57,839 nt of DNA from Bacteroidales bacterium M6. GTDB taxonomy: Bacteria; Bacteroidota; Bacteroidia; Bacteroidales; Muribaculaceae. The position numbers and the translations under genes were made by a program. The notes under the pieces are model-generated. The model worked only from the letters and a program-made list of their open reading frames with translations, had not been told where the DNA came from and ran no database searches. The stretch is taken from contig LUJQ01000026.1 of the NCBI GenBank assembly GCA_001689485.1, positions 1-57,839 on the forward strand, read 5' to 3'. Of the stretch, positions 17,136 to 25,753 are shown piece by piece (position 1 is the first letter of the stretch; each line of letters begins with the position of its first letter).

Positions 17136-18836
17136 TCAATGCTGCGGGTTCAAAAGCCTTTTCAGATTCGCTTTGTCAGATTCCTTTATGCCTGCATCCA
17201 TTAACGGTACGGCTACATTCAAATCGTTGAGATAAACAGGGTCGTTATACTTATAGGCCGGATTAACAAGCGACTGTGAGGCGTCGAAACGAGGGGTATT
17301 GACCCCGGCCAGTTCTATGGCTGTGTTGAACATGGACTTTTGTGGTGATACGCCAAGCGATGAGTTTCTGCGTAGGTTGGTCATGAATTCCGGGTGCAGG
17401 GCTGTCATGGTGTCTGACAGCCATATAAGCATCCCTACGTGCAGTTGGTGGTAGGTCGGGTTGGGGGAGGCATGAAGGAAACGTTCACGTTGGTCATCGA
17501 AAATATCCTCGCCATGGTCGGCGCTATAAAGTAATGCCGACTTGCACCCGGTTGCGCGTAACAGGCCGATAGCATCGGCCAGGAATGAGTCGGTATATAG
17601 AATCGTATTATCATATGCGTTAATCAGGTCGTTGCGATGACCGGCATTGGCATCAATAGCATCGTCGGGCAGGAATTTTGCGAACTCGCGGGGATAACGG
17701 TCGCGGTAAAGGAAATGGGAGCCGTAAGTGTGCAGCACTATAAACTTCTTTGCGTGGGTCGTATCGGCCAGCGCTTGACGAAGCATTGGCAGAAGTGATG
17801 AATCGTAAGGATGGTTTGCGGTTGAGAAATCGGTGTATCTCACATTGTCGGCCTCGTTACCGAACAGTTCGGTGAACGAATTGTTCGGGGCCTGGTTTGA
17901 GAAGAAGCCTGTGTGGAACCCGGCCTCTTTCATTGCGGTGATTATACTTTTGTAATGGTTGATTGAGTCGAAATTTTCGGCCGACGCGAAACTCATTATC
18001 ATCGGGACACTCTTGTGGGTGGTGTTCGACTCGGTAATGGCGCGTGGAAAGAAAACGCTGTTTCCTTCATGGCTCAGACGGGGATTGTTGTTCCTTCCAT
18101 AACCTCCCAGCTGCCAGTTTTCCCCACGTGCTGTTTCTCCTATTATGAAAAGATATATCTCTTTTTCATCGATTGGGCGTGATGTTGTTGCATTATATGA
18201 GAACCCGGCACATGTTTCATAATAATGTGCGATTTGCCGTGTACGTTTCACTGCTTCCGACATGTTGTATATCACATTTGCCGGGAATATCTCCCGGTGA
18301 AACGCGCTATGGGCTGTAATTGAGGCTGTAATGATCAACATTCCTCCGGCAACGCTCATTATTGCTCCTAGTTTTATGGCTTTCATGCGGAATGACTGGC
18401 TGATTTTGAAGTGACGGCACAGGCTGTAAGTCCCCCATGTAAGTGGTGGAAGATAAATCACAACCACCGTGAGGATTGCAACAAACAGGTTTGCCAGTAA
18501 TTCGGTGGCTTCGCCGACATTGGTGGTTACCACGTTAAGAAACATGTCGACGGCAATGATTGACTCTCCATAAAGATATAACAATACGATTTGAAATGCT
18601 GCCAATATCATAAATGGTAATGACAACAATGTCATAAGTCCGCTGCGGCGGCTTATCGACATGAACAAGATGTAGGCGCCTGCCGGGAGTAGGATATTGG
18701 CTGCTTTCCAAAGCCACTTTGATGGTTCGGTAATGTCAAGGGCGATATTCGGAATGACAAGTGCTGCCACAACCCATATAAAAAGCACACGCATATCGGT
18801 CGATATGTGTTTGAGTCTGTTCAGAATCTTTTTCAC
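17136..18836 (-). CDS. EptA-like lipid A / surface phosphoethanolamine transferase
   Basis: Inner-membrane enzyme of the alkaline-phosphatase/sulfatase fold that moves phosphoethanolamine from phosphatidylethanolamine to lipid A or a surface glycan on the periplasmic side. The 566-residue protein has five N-terminal membrane segments (about 15-33, 42-60, 66-92, 112-132, 155-175) and a soluble catalytic domain from about 200. Metal and nucleophile motifs are IIGETARGENW (Glu234), the Thr pair in ESNTTHKSVP (272-273), and SADHGED near 470. The acceptor is inferred from family only. Translation begins at GTG 18834-18836, giving the N-terminus MKKILNRLKH. It lies 50 bp downstream of the Omp85-like gene in one operon. 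Modified lipid A in Bacteroidales commonly carries phosphoethanolamine, which fits. Confidence 0.9.
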   Translation of the reverse strand: MKKILNRLKHISTDMRVLFIWVVAALVIPNIALDITEPSKWLWKAANILLPAGAYILFMSISRRSGLMTLLSLPFMILAAFQIVLLYLYGESIIAVDMFLNVVTTNVGEATELLANLFVAILTVVVIYLPPLTWGTYSLCRHFKISQSFRMKAIKLGAIMSVAGGMLIITASITAHSAFHREIFPANVIYNMSEAVKRTRQIAHYYETCAGFSYNATTSRPIDEKEIYLFIIGETARGENWQLGGYGRNNNPRLSHEGNSVFFPRAITESNTTHKSVPMIMSFASAENFDSINHYKSIITAMKEAGFHTGFFSNQAPNNSFTELFGNEADNVRYTDFSTANHPYDSSLLPMLRQALADTTHAKKFIVLHTYGSHFLYRDRYPREFAKFLPDDAIDANAGHRNDLINAYDNTILYTDSFLADAIGLLRATGCKSALLYSADHGEDIFDDQRERFLHASPNPTYHQLHVGMLIWLSDTMTALHPEFMTNLRRNSSLGVSPQKSMFNTAIELAGVNTPRFDASQSLVNPAYKYNDPVYLNDLNVAVPLMDAGIKESDKANLKRLLNPQH

Positions 18837-18886
18837 AGAAAGTAATTATTGATAGTGATGCCGTGGTAAACCGGTGCTTTGTGGAA

Positions 18887-20041
18887 TCAGAAAGTTTCAT
18901 GCAGCCCTAATACGAATGCCATCGATTCTTTTCCGAAACCCAGGTCGATGCGCACATTTACCCGTTTTTTGAATTCCCAACGGTAGCCGATGCCGTAGGA
19001 TGGCAGGAGGCGTCGGCAGGTTATTTCCTTGGGCGAGTCGAAAACCGTGCCTACTCCGCCCCATACCACGATGCCGTTACGGCGCCATATGTGTTGCCTT
19101 AGTTCCACAACGAAATCGGCTTCGTTTTTATCTCGGTAACGCCCTTCGTAATATCCCCGGATGGCATGTGATGCGTCAACCGTAGGGAGCATACTCCATG
19201 GGGTGTTGCCATAAGTAGAATGGCCGTGGAGCTGGAACGCCAATGTGCCCGAATCCCAAAATTGCTTATACCATCCTACATTAAGTTCGGTAGAGGAAAA
19301 TGCGTAATTGTTGCCGATGAAACGAGGAAAGAACTTTTGCTTGAATGTAATATTCCATCCTTTCGTGGCATTCGTAGGGTAGTCGCGTGTGTCGTATGAG
19401 AATACAATGCCCATACCGTAGTTGAATACCCTCAAATCTTCCCCATTCCAAAGTTCGGGACGTTCTACCTTTGTGGCTTTCCCATAGTTGAAATTTACCG
19501 ACGGGCCTAAGAACATATGTTCAGGCAGGCGCCAAAGGAATTCCCCCAGCAATACCGACTGAAGTTCGGTATATCCTGATTCATTGCTTTTCTGCGACTC
19601 CATATCATAGCCTATACCCCAGAATTTCAGAGGGAAATGGGCGAAGTCGGCATGGTAGTTGATTCGGAATCTGTCGCCTGGGAAGAAATGGTTTCCAAAA
19701 ACACCCACACGGTAAAAGCCGGTTATGGATCCCTGTGCGAAAACCGAAATATTTGATTCAGGTGTCACCGAATCGCGCTTGGTATGGTATAATCCTGCTG
19801 CGATTACGGCAAGTTGTATGCTGGTTGAAGCCGAATAGCTCGGGCCGCCGAGAAAGGTAAAGTCGATTTTCTTTTCGGGATGTTCTTTGTTGGAATCATC
19901 AAAATATTGCAATATGCGGGATATAAGGTTGGGCTTTTTCCCTATATTGTCATTAACGAGTTCCTGTGCTATGATTTGTGGCGCCGCCATACATAGCAAC
20001 GTTAGCGACGCTATAAGTCGCAAGGAGATGTTTCCGGCCAT
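18887..20041 (-). CDS. Barrel-only Omp85 (BamA/TamA-like) outer-membrane protein
   Basis: 384 residues with a signal peptide (LRLIASLTLLCMAAPQIIAQ) and then outer-membrane beta strands of the bacterial surface antigen type. The hallmark loop-6 motif of Omp85 proteins is present as IRGYYEG (IRGY at residues 294-297), with FSYDTRDYPTNATKGWNI earlier and a C-terminal Phe. There is no room for POTRA domains between the signal peptide and the barrel, so it is a barrel-only member. The start is the ATG at 20041. The longer frame up to 20122 is ruled out because a TAnnTTTG box sits at 20110-20117. First gene of an operon with the phosphoethanolamine transferase. A role in lipid or protein handling at the outer membrane is only a guess. 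Confidence 0.85.
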   Translation of the reverse strand: MAGNISLRLIASLTLLCMAAPQIIAQELVNDNIGKKPNLISRILQYFDDSNKEHPEKKIDFTFLGGPSYSASTSIQLAVIAAGLYHTKRDSVTPESNISVFAQGSITGFYRVGVFGNHFFPGDRFRINYHADFAHFPLKFWGIGYDMESQKSNESGYTELQSVLLGEFLWRLPEHMFLGPSVNFNYGKATKVERPELWNGEDLRVFNYGMGIVFSYDTRDYPTNATKGWNITFKQKFFPRFIGNNYAFSSTELNVGWYKQFWDSGTLAFQLHGHSTYGNTPWSMLPTVDASHAIRGYYEGRYRDKNEADFVVELRQHIWRRNGIVVWGGVGTVFDSPKEITCRRLLPSYGIGYRWEFKKRVNVRIDLGFGKESMAFVLGLHETF

Positions 20042-20109
20042 TTGAATTGTCGTAATCAGGAGTTCATGTCCCTTATAGACATGGTTGCATTTTGTGAAGA
20101 ACGGATATG

Positions 20110-20117
20110 CAAAGTTA
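20110..20117 (-). promoter_or_regulatory. -7 box for the Omp85-like / phosphoethanolamine transferase operon
   Basis: TAACTTTG on the minus strand. The -33 region at the right distance reads CTG rather than TTG. It gives a transcription start near 20103 and so decides the downstream ATG at 20041. Confidence 0.6.
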
Positions 20118-20264
20118 ATCATTTCCGATATAATTACAGATATGCTTATCCCTTATCTGCCAATCATGCTGACATTATTGCCAAAAGCTGAAGGAGGTTG
20201 GCTTGCTTCATTGAAACTTGGAACATTGTTAGGGGCAATGTGATGTAAACCGGCTTATAATTCC

Positions 20265-20272
20265 TATCTTTG
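20265..20272 (+). promoter_or_regulatory. -7 box for the CBM9-like / sugar kinase operon
   Basis: TATCTTTG matches TAnnTTTG. Transcription should begin near 20279, 15 nt before the ATG at 20294. No clean -33 element is visible at the expected distance. Confidence 0.55.
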
Positions 20273-20293
20273 CGATATATAACCAAGATAAAC

Positions 20294-20980
20294 ATGAATA
20301 CAGGAAATGATGGGGTGCGGGAAAACGGTATAGCTTTGCTGGCAATCCCGAAGTTGTGTATAGGCATGGGGCATGAAGGTGATGCCCTCATCAAGTTGGC
20401 CGACGTAGTTGCAGCCGAAGGGGCGACTGTAGGTATTGAAACAGTCAACTGGCCTATGGAATATCCTTATAAGCCGGAGGTATCGGCAACACTGGCTCAC
20501 GACGGTGAATATCTGTTTTGTCTGTTTTCGGTTAAAGAAAGGCATTTGCTGGTCAGAACCCTTGATGATAACGGCCCGGTTTGGGAAGATTCATGCGTGG
20601 AATTGTTTATTGCCGATGCCGACGGGCGGCATTATTATAATTTCGAGACCAATGCTGCCGGTGTCTCCCTGGCTTCCCGGAGGGTCAGCCGCACTGAATG
20701 CGTGCATTTCTCGCAGGATAAGATGCGGCGTATAATCAGGTTGTCATCTTTGCCGAAAACCACGGCTGACCGGGTTGATGAAAACGGTGTTACATGGATG
20801 TTGTTGTTAGGCATCCCGTTTGATCTCTTTTCTCAAGAGATTCCCGACATGTTGAGGATAAACCTGTATAAATGCGGTGATAAGACCGAGACACCACATT
20901 TCCTTAGCTGGGCTCCGATTAACACCACGGCGCCGGATTTCCATCGTCCGGAATTTTTCCGCAATGTGAAACTATCATAA
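20294..20980 (+). CDS. CBM9/DOMON-like carbohydrate-binding protein
   Basis: 228 residues without a signal peptide. The segment from about 40 onward (VNWPMEYPYKPEVSATLAHD, LFCLFSVKERHLLVRTLDDN, VWEDSCVELFI, YYNFETNAAG) is the family 9 carbohydrate-binding-module-like fold, found in Bacteroidales as small stand-alone proteins. VWEDSCVELF is the most conserved core. It lacks export signals, so it is probably cytoplasmic and not a secreted binding module. The start at ATG 20294 is chosen because the only upstream alternative (TTG at 20270) lies inside the -7 box. It is followed 18 bp downstream by a sugar-kinase-like gene, which suggests handling of a sugar or sugar phosphate. Confidence 0.8.
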   Translation: MNTGNDGVRENGIALLAIPKLCIGMGHEGDALIKLADVVAAEGATVGIETVNWPMEYPYKPEVSATLAHDGEYLFCLFSVKERHLLVRTLDDNGPVWEDSCVELFIADADGRHYYNFETNAAGVSLASRRVSRTECVHFSQDKMRRIIRLSSLPKTTADRVDENGVTWMLLLGIPFDLFSQEIPDMLRINLYKCGDKTETPHFLSWAPINTTAPDFHRPEFFRNVKLS

Positions 20981-20998
20981 CGCAAAATTCAACATATC

Positions 20999-22087
20999 AT
21001 GCAAAAATTCAAAGAAATTGCAAGCCGGTTTGACATACCTTGTGAAATTGTAAGGATCGAGAATATGGGGGAGGGGTTCATCAATGACACCCTCAGGGTG
21101 CTGACACCCGATGGTAACCGTGACTATATCCTGCAACGTAAAAACAAGCGTGTGTTTTGCGATATTCCCGCAATGATGGAAAATATCCGTTCGGTTACCT
21201 CCTATTTGAAAGCCGCTACTGTTGCAACCGGGGGCGATGCATCGCGTGAAGTACTGACGCAGATTCCTTTGCGGGACTTTTCGCAACTTTATTGGCAGGA
21301 TGAAGAGGGGGAGTATTGGACTATGTGCGAATTTGTGCCCGGCTCAATGGCGTATGAACGGGTGGATACAACATCACAGGCTTTTGAAGGTGGACGCGGT
21401 ATCGGGCGTTTTCATCGCCTGTTGGAAGGATTCCGTGAACCTATAAGCGACACTATACCCGGATTCCATAACCTGCGTTTGCGGTTTAAGCAATGGGATG
21501 AGGCTTTGAAGGCCGACATTTCAGGACGTAAATCTTCTGTTTTGGAGGAGATTTCATGGATTGAATCACGCCGCGATGAAATCATGGCTTTCCAAACGAT
21601 GATTGAAACCGGTCGATTCCCGGTCAGGGTTGCGCATAATGACACTAAAATCAGTAATATCCTGTTTGATGCCGACGGACATGCGCTATGTGTGATAGAT
21701 CTCGACACGATGATGAATGCCACGGTGTTCAATGACTTCGGCGATGCGATAAGGTCATATACAAATACTGGTGCCGAGGATGATGCCGATTTGTCGCGTG
21801 TGAGTTGCAGTATGGAATATTTCGAAGCCTATACAAGGGGTTTCCTGGCGGAGTGTGGGAGTATGCTTACGGCTGACGAGCTTGAATGGCTGCCTTTTGC
21901 AGGGCGGTTTATAACGTTTGAACAGGTGTTGCGCTTCCTGATGGACTATATCAACGGCGATACCTACTATAAGGTGGCATATCCCGACCACAACCTAGTC
22001 CGCACCCGCGCACAGTTTGCCTTGCTTAGTTCAATGGAGCAGCAGTATCCACGTATGCAGGCAATCGTTGCGGATGCTGTCAAATAG
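20999..22087 (+). CDS. Aminoglycoside-phosphotransferase-fold sugar kinase (NahK-like)
   Basis: 362 residues. The N-terminus GEGFINDTLRVL and YILQRKNKRVFCDIPAMMENI resembles N-acetylhexosamine 1-kinase (NahK) of bifidobacteria. The catalytic Brenner motif is VAHNDTKISN (His-x-Asp-x4-Asn) and the metal site is VIDLDT, both near residues 205-235. NahK phosphorylates GlcNAc/GalNAc at C1 for salvage of lacto-N-biose and mucin sugars. Assignment of that substrate here is an inference from similarity. It is co-transcribed with the CBM9-like gene and ends at a bidirectional terminator. Confidence 0.82.
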   Translation: MQKFKEIASRFDIPCEIVRIENMGEGFINDTLRVLTPDGNRDYILQRKNKRVFCDIPAMMENIRSVTSYLKAATVATGGDASREVLTQIPLRDFSQLYWQDEEGEYWTMCEFVPGSMAYERVDTTSQAFEGGRGIGRFHRLLEGFREPISDTIPGFHNLRLRFKQWDEALKADISGRKSSVLEEISWIESRRDEIMAFQTMIETGRFPVRVAHNDTKISNILFDADGHALCVIDLDTMMNATVFNDFGDAIRSYTNTGAEDDADLSRVSCSMEYFEAYTRGFLAECGSMLTADELEWLPFAGRFITFEQVLRFLMDYINGDTYYKVAYPDHNLVRTRAQFALLSSMEQQYPRMQAIVADAVK

Positions 22088-22113
22088 AACCAAAGGGCAG
22101 TAATAATAGCGAA

Positions 22114-22162
22114 TATAATAAGCGTTGTGTCTAATCATAATTTTGACACAACGCTTATTATA
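22114..22162. terminator. Bidirectional terminator, kinase / Crp
   Basis: 18-bp perfect arms (22114-22131 and 22145-22162) with core AGCGTTGTGTC and an A/T-rich base, loop of 13 nt. It separates the convergent sugar kinase and Crp-family genes. Its core GCGTTGTGTC recurs in the hairpin at 29563-29594. Confidence 0.9.
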
Positions 22163-22241
22163 TATCGATTAAAATCAGTATTGGCTTATGTTGTCGGAAC
22201 GGTTAAATGTTTTTGTCATTAAGACATTAATCAATCCGGCA

Positions 22242-22940
22242 TTAGCCGAATTTTGAGATTTTACGGAGCATCGGTTCGTTGAGGATGCATATACGGCGCC
22301 CGTCGACTGTTATCAGACGTTCCGATACGAATCCTGACAGGGTACGGATAGCATTGGATGTGGTCATATTCGACAGGTTTGCCAAATCCTCGCGAGCCAT
22401 GTATATGCGCAGTGTCATGTTGTCATCCTCGAATCCGTAGTGGTCGCGAAGCACGATAAGCGCCTCGGCCAGACGGCCACGGATATGCTTCTGTGTGAGG
22501 TTCACGATTTTTGTATCAGAACCTCCGAGGTTACGCGATAATTCATGAATGAAAAACCATGCCAGCTTGGGGTTCTTGTTAATCATATCCTCCACCAATG
22601 TCATTGGGAGGGTACCTACTATCGATGGTTCAAAAGCCGCAGCCGATGAATTGTATGGTTCTTTGGCAAAGTATGCCCTGTAACCGAAATACTGTACCGA
22701 ACGGATGAGCCTTAGAATCTGTACCCGTCCGCCAACGCCGTCCTTGAATTTTTTGACCTTTCCTTGAAGGAGGCACCATAGGTACTCCGGTTCTTCCCCC
22801 TCGGCATAAATCATCTGGTTCTTTTTAAAATTGTGGATAACGAAAGCGTCGATTATTCGGCGCTTTTCGTCATTATCCAGTACAGTCCAGATTTCTGACA
22901 GGTCTTCGCTTATAACTTTGTCGAGTGCTCGCTTAATCAT
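22242..22940 (-). CDS. Crp/Fnr-family transcriptional regulator
   Basis: 232 residues: an N-terminal cyclic-nucleotide-binding-type beta roll (about 30-125; KNQMIYAEGEEPEYLWCLLQGKVKKF), a dimer helix, and a C-terminal winged helix (about 165-225; MAREDLANLSNMTTSNAIRT). No cysteines that would mark an Fnr iron-sulfur cluster are seen at the N-terminus. The cAMP-binding phosphate cassette is not intact, so the ligand is unknown. I start at the ATG 22938-22940, not the TTG 12 bp upstream. It is a single-gene unit convergent with the sugar-kinase operon and downstream of the MacAB-like operon, separated from both by terminators. Confidence 0.9.
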   Translation of the reverse strand: MIKRALDKVISEDLSEIWTVLDNDEKRRIIDAFVIHNFKKNQMIYAEGEEPEYLWCLLQGKVKKFKDGVGGRVQILRLIRSVQYFGYRAYFAKEPYNSSAAAFEPSIVGTLPMTLVEDMINKNPKLAWFFIHELSRNLGGSDTKIVNLTQKHIRGRLAEALIVLRDHYGFEDDNMTLRIYMAREDLANLSNMTTSNAIRTLSGFVSERLITVDGRRICILNEPMLRKISKFG

Positions 22941-23053
22941 AAGGTGGTACAAATACTTATGGGTGTGATGTCGCTAGGTTGTGAGTTGCCGTTTGTTGCA
23001 CTCAGGCATGTGGTGTTTCCAACAACATAATTCCCCATTTATGTTTTACAACA

Positions 23054-23061
23054 CAAAGCTA
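23054..23061 (-). promoter_or_regulatory. -7 box for the Crp-family gene
   Basis: TAGCTTTG on the minus strand, 114 bp from the ATG. The -33 region is not consensus. Confidence 0.5.
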
Positions 23062-23116
23062 CGATATTTTTTTGACATAAATTCTTATTATGGAAGATTT
23101 TTTCGTATAATGCAGT

Positions 23117-23175
23117 CACAACCCCGGCTTATCTCCGGCACAAATATTGTGTATGGAGGATAAGCCGGGGCTGTG
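23117..23175 (-). terminator. Terminator of the MacAB-TolC-like operon
   Basis: Near-perfect 20-bp stem, CACAACCCCGGCTTATCTCC against its complement at 23155-23175, with one extra G and one C/T mismatch. It follows the TolC stop codon by 33 bp. There is no T-run on the minus side, and it lies upstream of the Crp-family promoter. Confidence 0.8.
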
Positions 23176-23207
23176 AAATACTGGTTCTGTAGGTTGTTTT
23201 GAATTGG

Positions 23208-24512
23208 TCAGAGCCGGTTATTCTGATAGAATATCAGTATTCTGTGGCGGAGGAGGTATTCATAATGAGCCTGGATGGAGTTTACCTCGGTTCGATAAAG
23301 ATTGTTTTTGGCTTGTTCGAATTCGGTAGGGGTGGCTCGTCCGAGATTGTATTTTTCCTGTGTGGCCTTGAATGATGCTTCTGTCTTTTCGAGGGTTTCC
23401 TGTGAGGAAAAATACCTGTCGCGGGCTCCCTTTGCCTGATAGTAGGCTAATTGGATTGTTTTATACAGTTCTGTCGACTGGCGGTCGAGTTCCAGTTCTG
23501 CCGAAATTTTTTGCAATTTTGCCTTACGCACGTTGTTTCTTGTCCCGAATGCATCGAAAATGGGAATCGAAAGTGAGAAGCCGACATATGTGGAAAGATT
23601 ATGGCTCATTTGGAAACTAAAAGATTCACTTTTCAACCCGTTAACAGTGTAATAGCTCGACCCGATGCTCGACCCGAATCCGAGAGTGGGGATATACCCG
23701 GTTTTTGCAAGTGAAATCTGGTTGTCGGCCACGGTGATTCCTTGGCGTGATGCGAGGATGGAATTGTTGTGAACCATGGCGGCATCATACACGGCATCGG
23801 CTGTTGGTATGATTGGTTCCCCTTCGTTGATCGGACGCACATCGAAGCCTACCGACGTCGGAAGCTGTAGCAGGTTGGCTAGTTCCACAAGAGCAATCCT
23901 GACATCGTTTTCAGATGTCACAACCTGGAGTTGGTCTTGTGCCATCTGTGCTTCTGCATCCAGAAGATCGGCTTCGGGGACTTTTCCGGCTTCAACGAGG
24001 GCTTTCTGACGGCTGACCTCGAATGAGGATAGCTCTAATTTGGATTTGGAACTTTCCAAAACTTCCTTTGCATACAGCACCTGTAGGTATTGGGATATTA
24101 CGTTGAGGGTAACGTTGTCCTTGGCTGCCTCATGTTCGTAGAGGAGGCGTTGCAAGTCGGATTTTGCTAGTTTTAGCTGACGGTATTCCGACAACCCTTG
24201 GAATAGAGGTAGGTCAAGCGATACGTTCCACTGGAAATTCGAAGTGTTTCGGTCGGCATAAGTATTGTCGGCAGTAAGGCCGCGGCCGAAGTTGAACGAT
24301 TGAGATGCACTGCCACGCAGAGAGGGTAGAAACCGGTCTTTAGCCTCGGTTATAGAAAGCTCACCGTTCATAACCTGCAACCGGCTTGCCTGCACCGATA
24401 TGTTATGGTTTATGGCGTATGCCACACAGCTGTCAAGGCTCCACACGTCGGCATGACCGGTGAAAGCTGTGGCGGCAGCTATGGCTATAATTGTTGTCTT
24501 TAAGATATTCAT
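23208..24512 (-). CDS. TolC-family outer-membrane channel of the MacAB-like system
   Basis: 434 residues with a signal peptide (TTIIAIAAATAFTGHA before DVWSLDSCV). The characteristic N-terminal LDSCVAYAINHNISVQ and duplicated OEP repeats (about 30-215 and 240-430) are visible, with long helices such as GARDRYFSSQETLEKTEASF. Last gene of the five-gene export operon (ATPase, two permeases, adaptor, TolC). It provides the outer-membrane exit. An 80-bp gap with a hairpin separates it from the adaptor gene. Confidence 0.92.
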   Translation of the reverse strand: MNILKTTIIAIAAATAFTGHADVWSLDSCVAYAINHNISVQASRLQVMNGELSITEAKDRFLPSLRGSASQSFNFGRGLTADNTYADRNTSNFQWNVSLDLPLFQGLSEYRQLKLAKSDLQRLLYEHEAAKDNVTLNVISQYLQVLYAKEVLESSKSKLELSSFEVSRQKALVEAGKVPEADLLDAEAQMAQDQLQVVTSENDVRIALVELANLLQLPTSVGFDVRPINEGEPIIPTADAVYDAAMVHNNSILASRQGITVADNQISLAKTGYIPTLGFGSSIGSSYYTVNGLKSESFSFQMSHNLSTYVGFSLSIPIFDAFGTRNNVRKAKLQKISAELELDRQSTELYKTIQLAYYQAKGARDRYFSSQETLEKTEASFKATQEKYNLGRATPTEFEQAKNNLYRTEVNSIQAHYEYLLRHRILIFYQNNRL

Positions 24513-24551
24513 AAATTAAGCTATTGTCTGAAAACGGCTTTTGTGAGTTTT

Positions 24552-24579
24552 CGGCTTACGCCTATAATGGGTGAAGCCG
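24552..24579 (-). promoter_or_regulatory. Intra-operon hairpin between adaptor and TolC genes
   Basis: CGGCTT (24552-24557) pairs with AAGCCG (24574-24579), with further partial pairing inside. No T-run. It could adjust expression of the TolC gene relative to upstream genes or protect an mRNA end. Confidence 0.4.
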
Positions 24580-24592
24580 TGGGGTTAGGTGT

Positions 24593-25690
24593 TTAATTGG
24601 CCTGGTTGCCGCGTAGTTCGCTTTTTTTGTCAAGTGTTGAATCTTTCAACTCCACATTGATGCCGTTGGAAACACCGGTTTTTACGGAAATGCGTTCAAA
24701 TTCCTGTTTTGGTTCTGACGATTTCAGGATATATACAAACGCGCTGTCACCTTTGTATTCCACCACACGCTCGGGGAGGGCAAGCACACTGTCGGCTTTT
24801 TCAAGGATAACGGTAGCATTTGCGCTGTAGCCCGCACGTAGTTTGGCGGTTTCTTCGGTGTTGAGAGCGGCCTTTACTTCGAATGTATTCGTCCCGTTGT
24901 CATCAGTTGCCATAGGGGCGATTTTTTCAATTACGGCGGCATAGTCTGAACCTGCCACAGCCCCGACGGAAATGCGCACCGGCATCCCTTCCGAGAGTAG
25001 GTCGACTTCGGTCTCATCTACTTTGCCCTGGAAAATCAGGTCGGTCATATCGGCGACTTTTGCCACTGTGGTGCCATCGTTGAATGTGTTGGCTTGGATT
25101 ACGGAGCTGCCGACCTTTACGGGCACTTCGAGTACGATGCCGGTAACGGTTGAGCGCACAAGGGTGTTGGAACTTTGGGCATTTGATGATGAAACGCCGT
25201 CGCGTACGATAGTCAGCTGGTCTTTGGCTTGTGCCAGTTCCTCCTTGGCCCGCCTATACGTGGCTTCGTCAGTTTCGAATTTCTCGCGGCTCTCGAATTT
25301 TTTCTCATACAGGTTTTTGGTTCGCTCATAGGTTGTGCGGGCTTCTTCCAGTGAAATCTCCGCTATTTTAACACGGTTTTCGGCCGACGACAGCTGTGTT
25401 TCGTCAGGTATTACCTTGATTTTAGCAATAATGTCGCCAGCGTTGACGTGGTCGCCTGCTTCAACGAGTACCTCGTTGATAATGCCCGAAATCTGTGGTT
25501 TTATCTCGATTTCGTCGCGGGGCTCGATTTTGCCGGTGAGCACTGTTGTACGTTCGATGGTCTCAATAGTGGGATTCGCAAGTTCGTAAACCGCTTCTTT
25601 TTTCTGTGAGTTAATGTAAAGGTAAACGAATGTGCCGATAAAAATCACTCCTATGATTACCCACATCAGGATTTTGAAAAATTTTTTCAT
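24593..25690 (-). CDS. MacA/HlyD-family periplasmic adaptor
   Basis: 365 residues with one N-terminal membrane anchor (about 7-27), then the adaptor layout: a lipoyl half (IKPQISGIINEVLVEAGDHV), a helical hairpin (about 100-165), the second lipoyl half (STVTGIVLEVPVKVGSSVIQ), a beta barrel, and a C-terminal membrane-proximal domain (VLALPERVVEYKGDSAFVYI). It bridges the MacB-like permeases and the TolC protein. It is 63 bp downstream of the second permease. No lipobox, so it is anchored by the helix. Confidence 0.92.
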   Translation of the reverse strand: MKKFFKILMWVIIGVIFIGTFVYLYINSQKKEAVYELANPTIETIERTTVLTGKIEPRDEIEIKPQISGIINEVLVEAGDHVNAGDIIAKIKVIPDETQLSSAENRVKIAEISLEEARTTYERTKNLYEKKFESREKFETDEATYRRAKEELAQAKDQLTIVRDGVSSSNAQSSNTLVRSTVTGIVLEVPVKVGSSVIQANTFNDGTTVAKVADMTDLIFQGKVDETEVDLLSEGMPVRISVGAVAGSDYAAVIEKIAPMATDDNGTNTFEVKAALNTEETAKLRAGYSANATVILEKADSVLALPERVVEYKGDSAFVYILKSSEPKQEFERISVKTGVSNGINVELKDSTLDKKSELRGNQAN

Positions 25691-25753
25691 TGCGTCGTAT
25701 GTTGTCAGTTTTTGTTTATGCTTTTGAATAACTCGTTATATGATTGCTATGGC

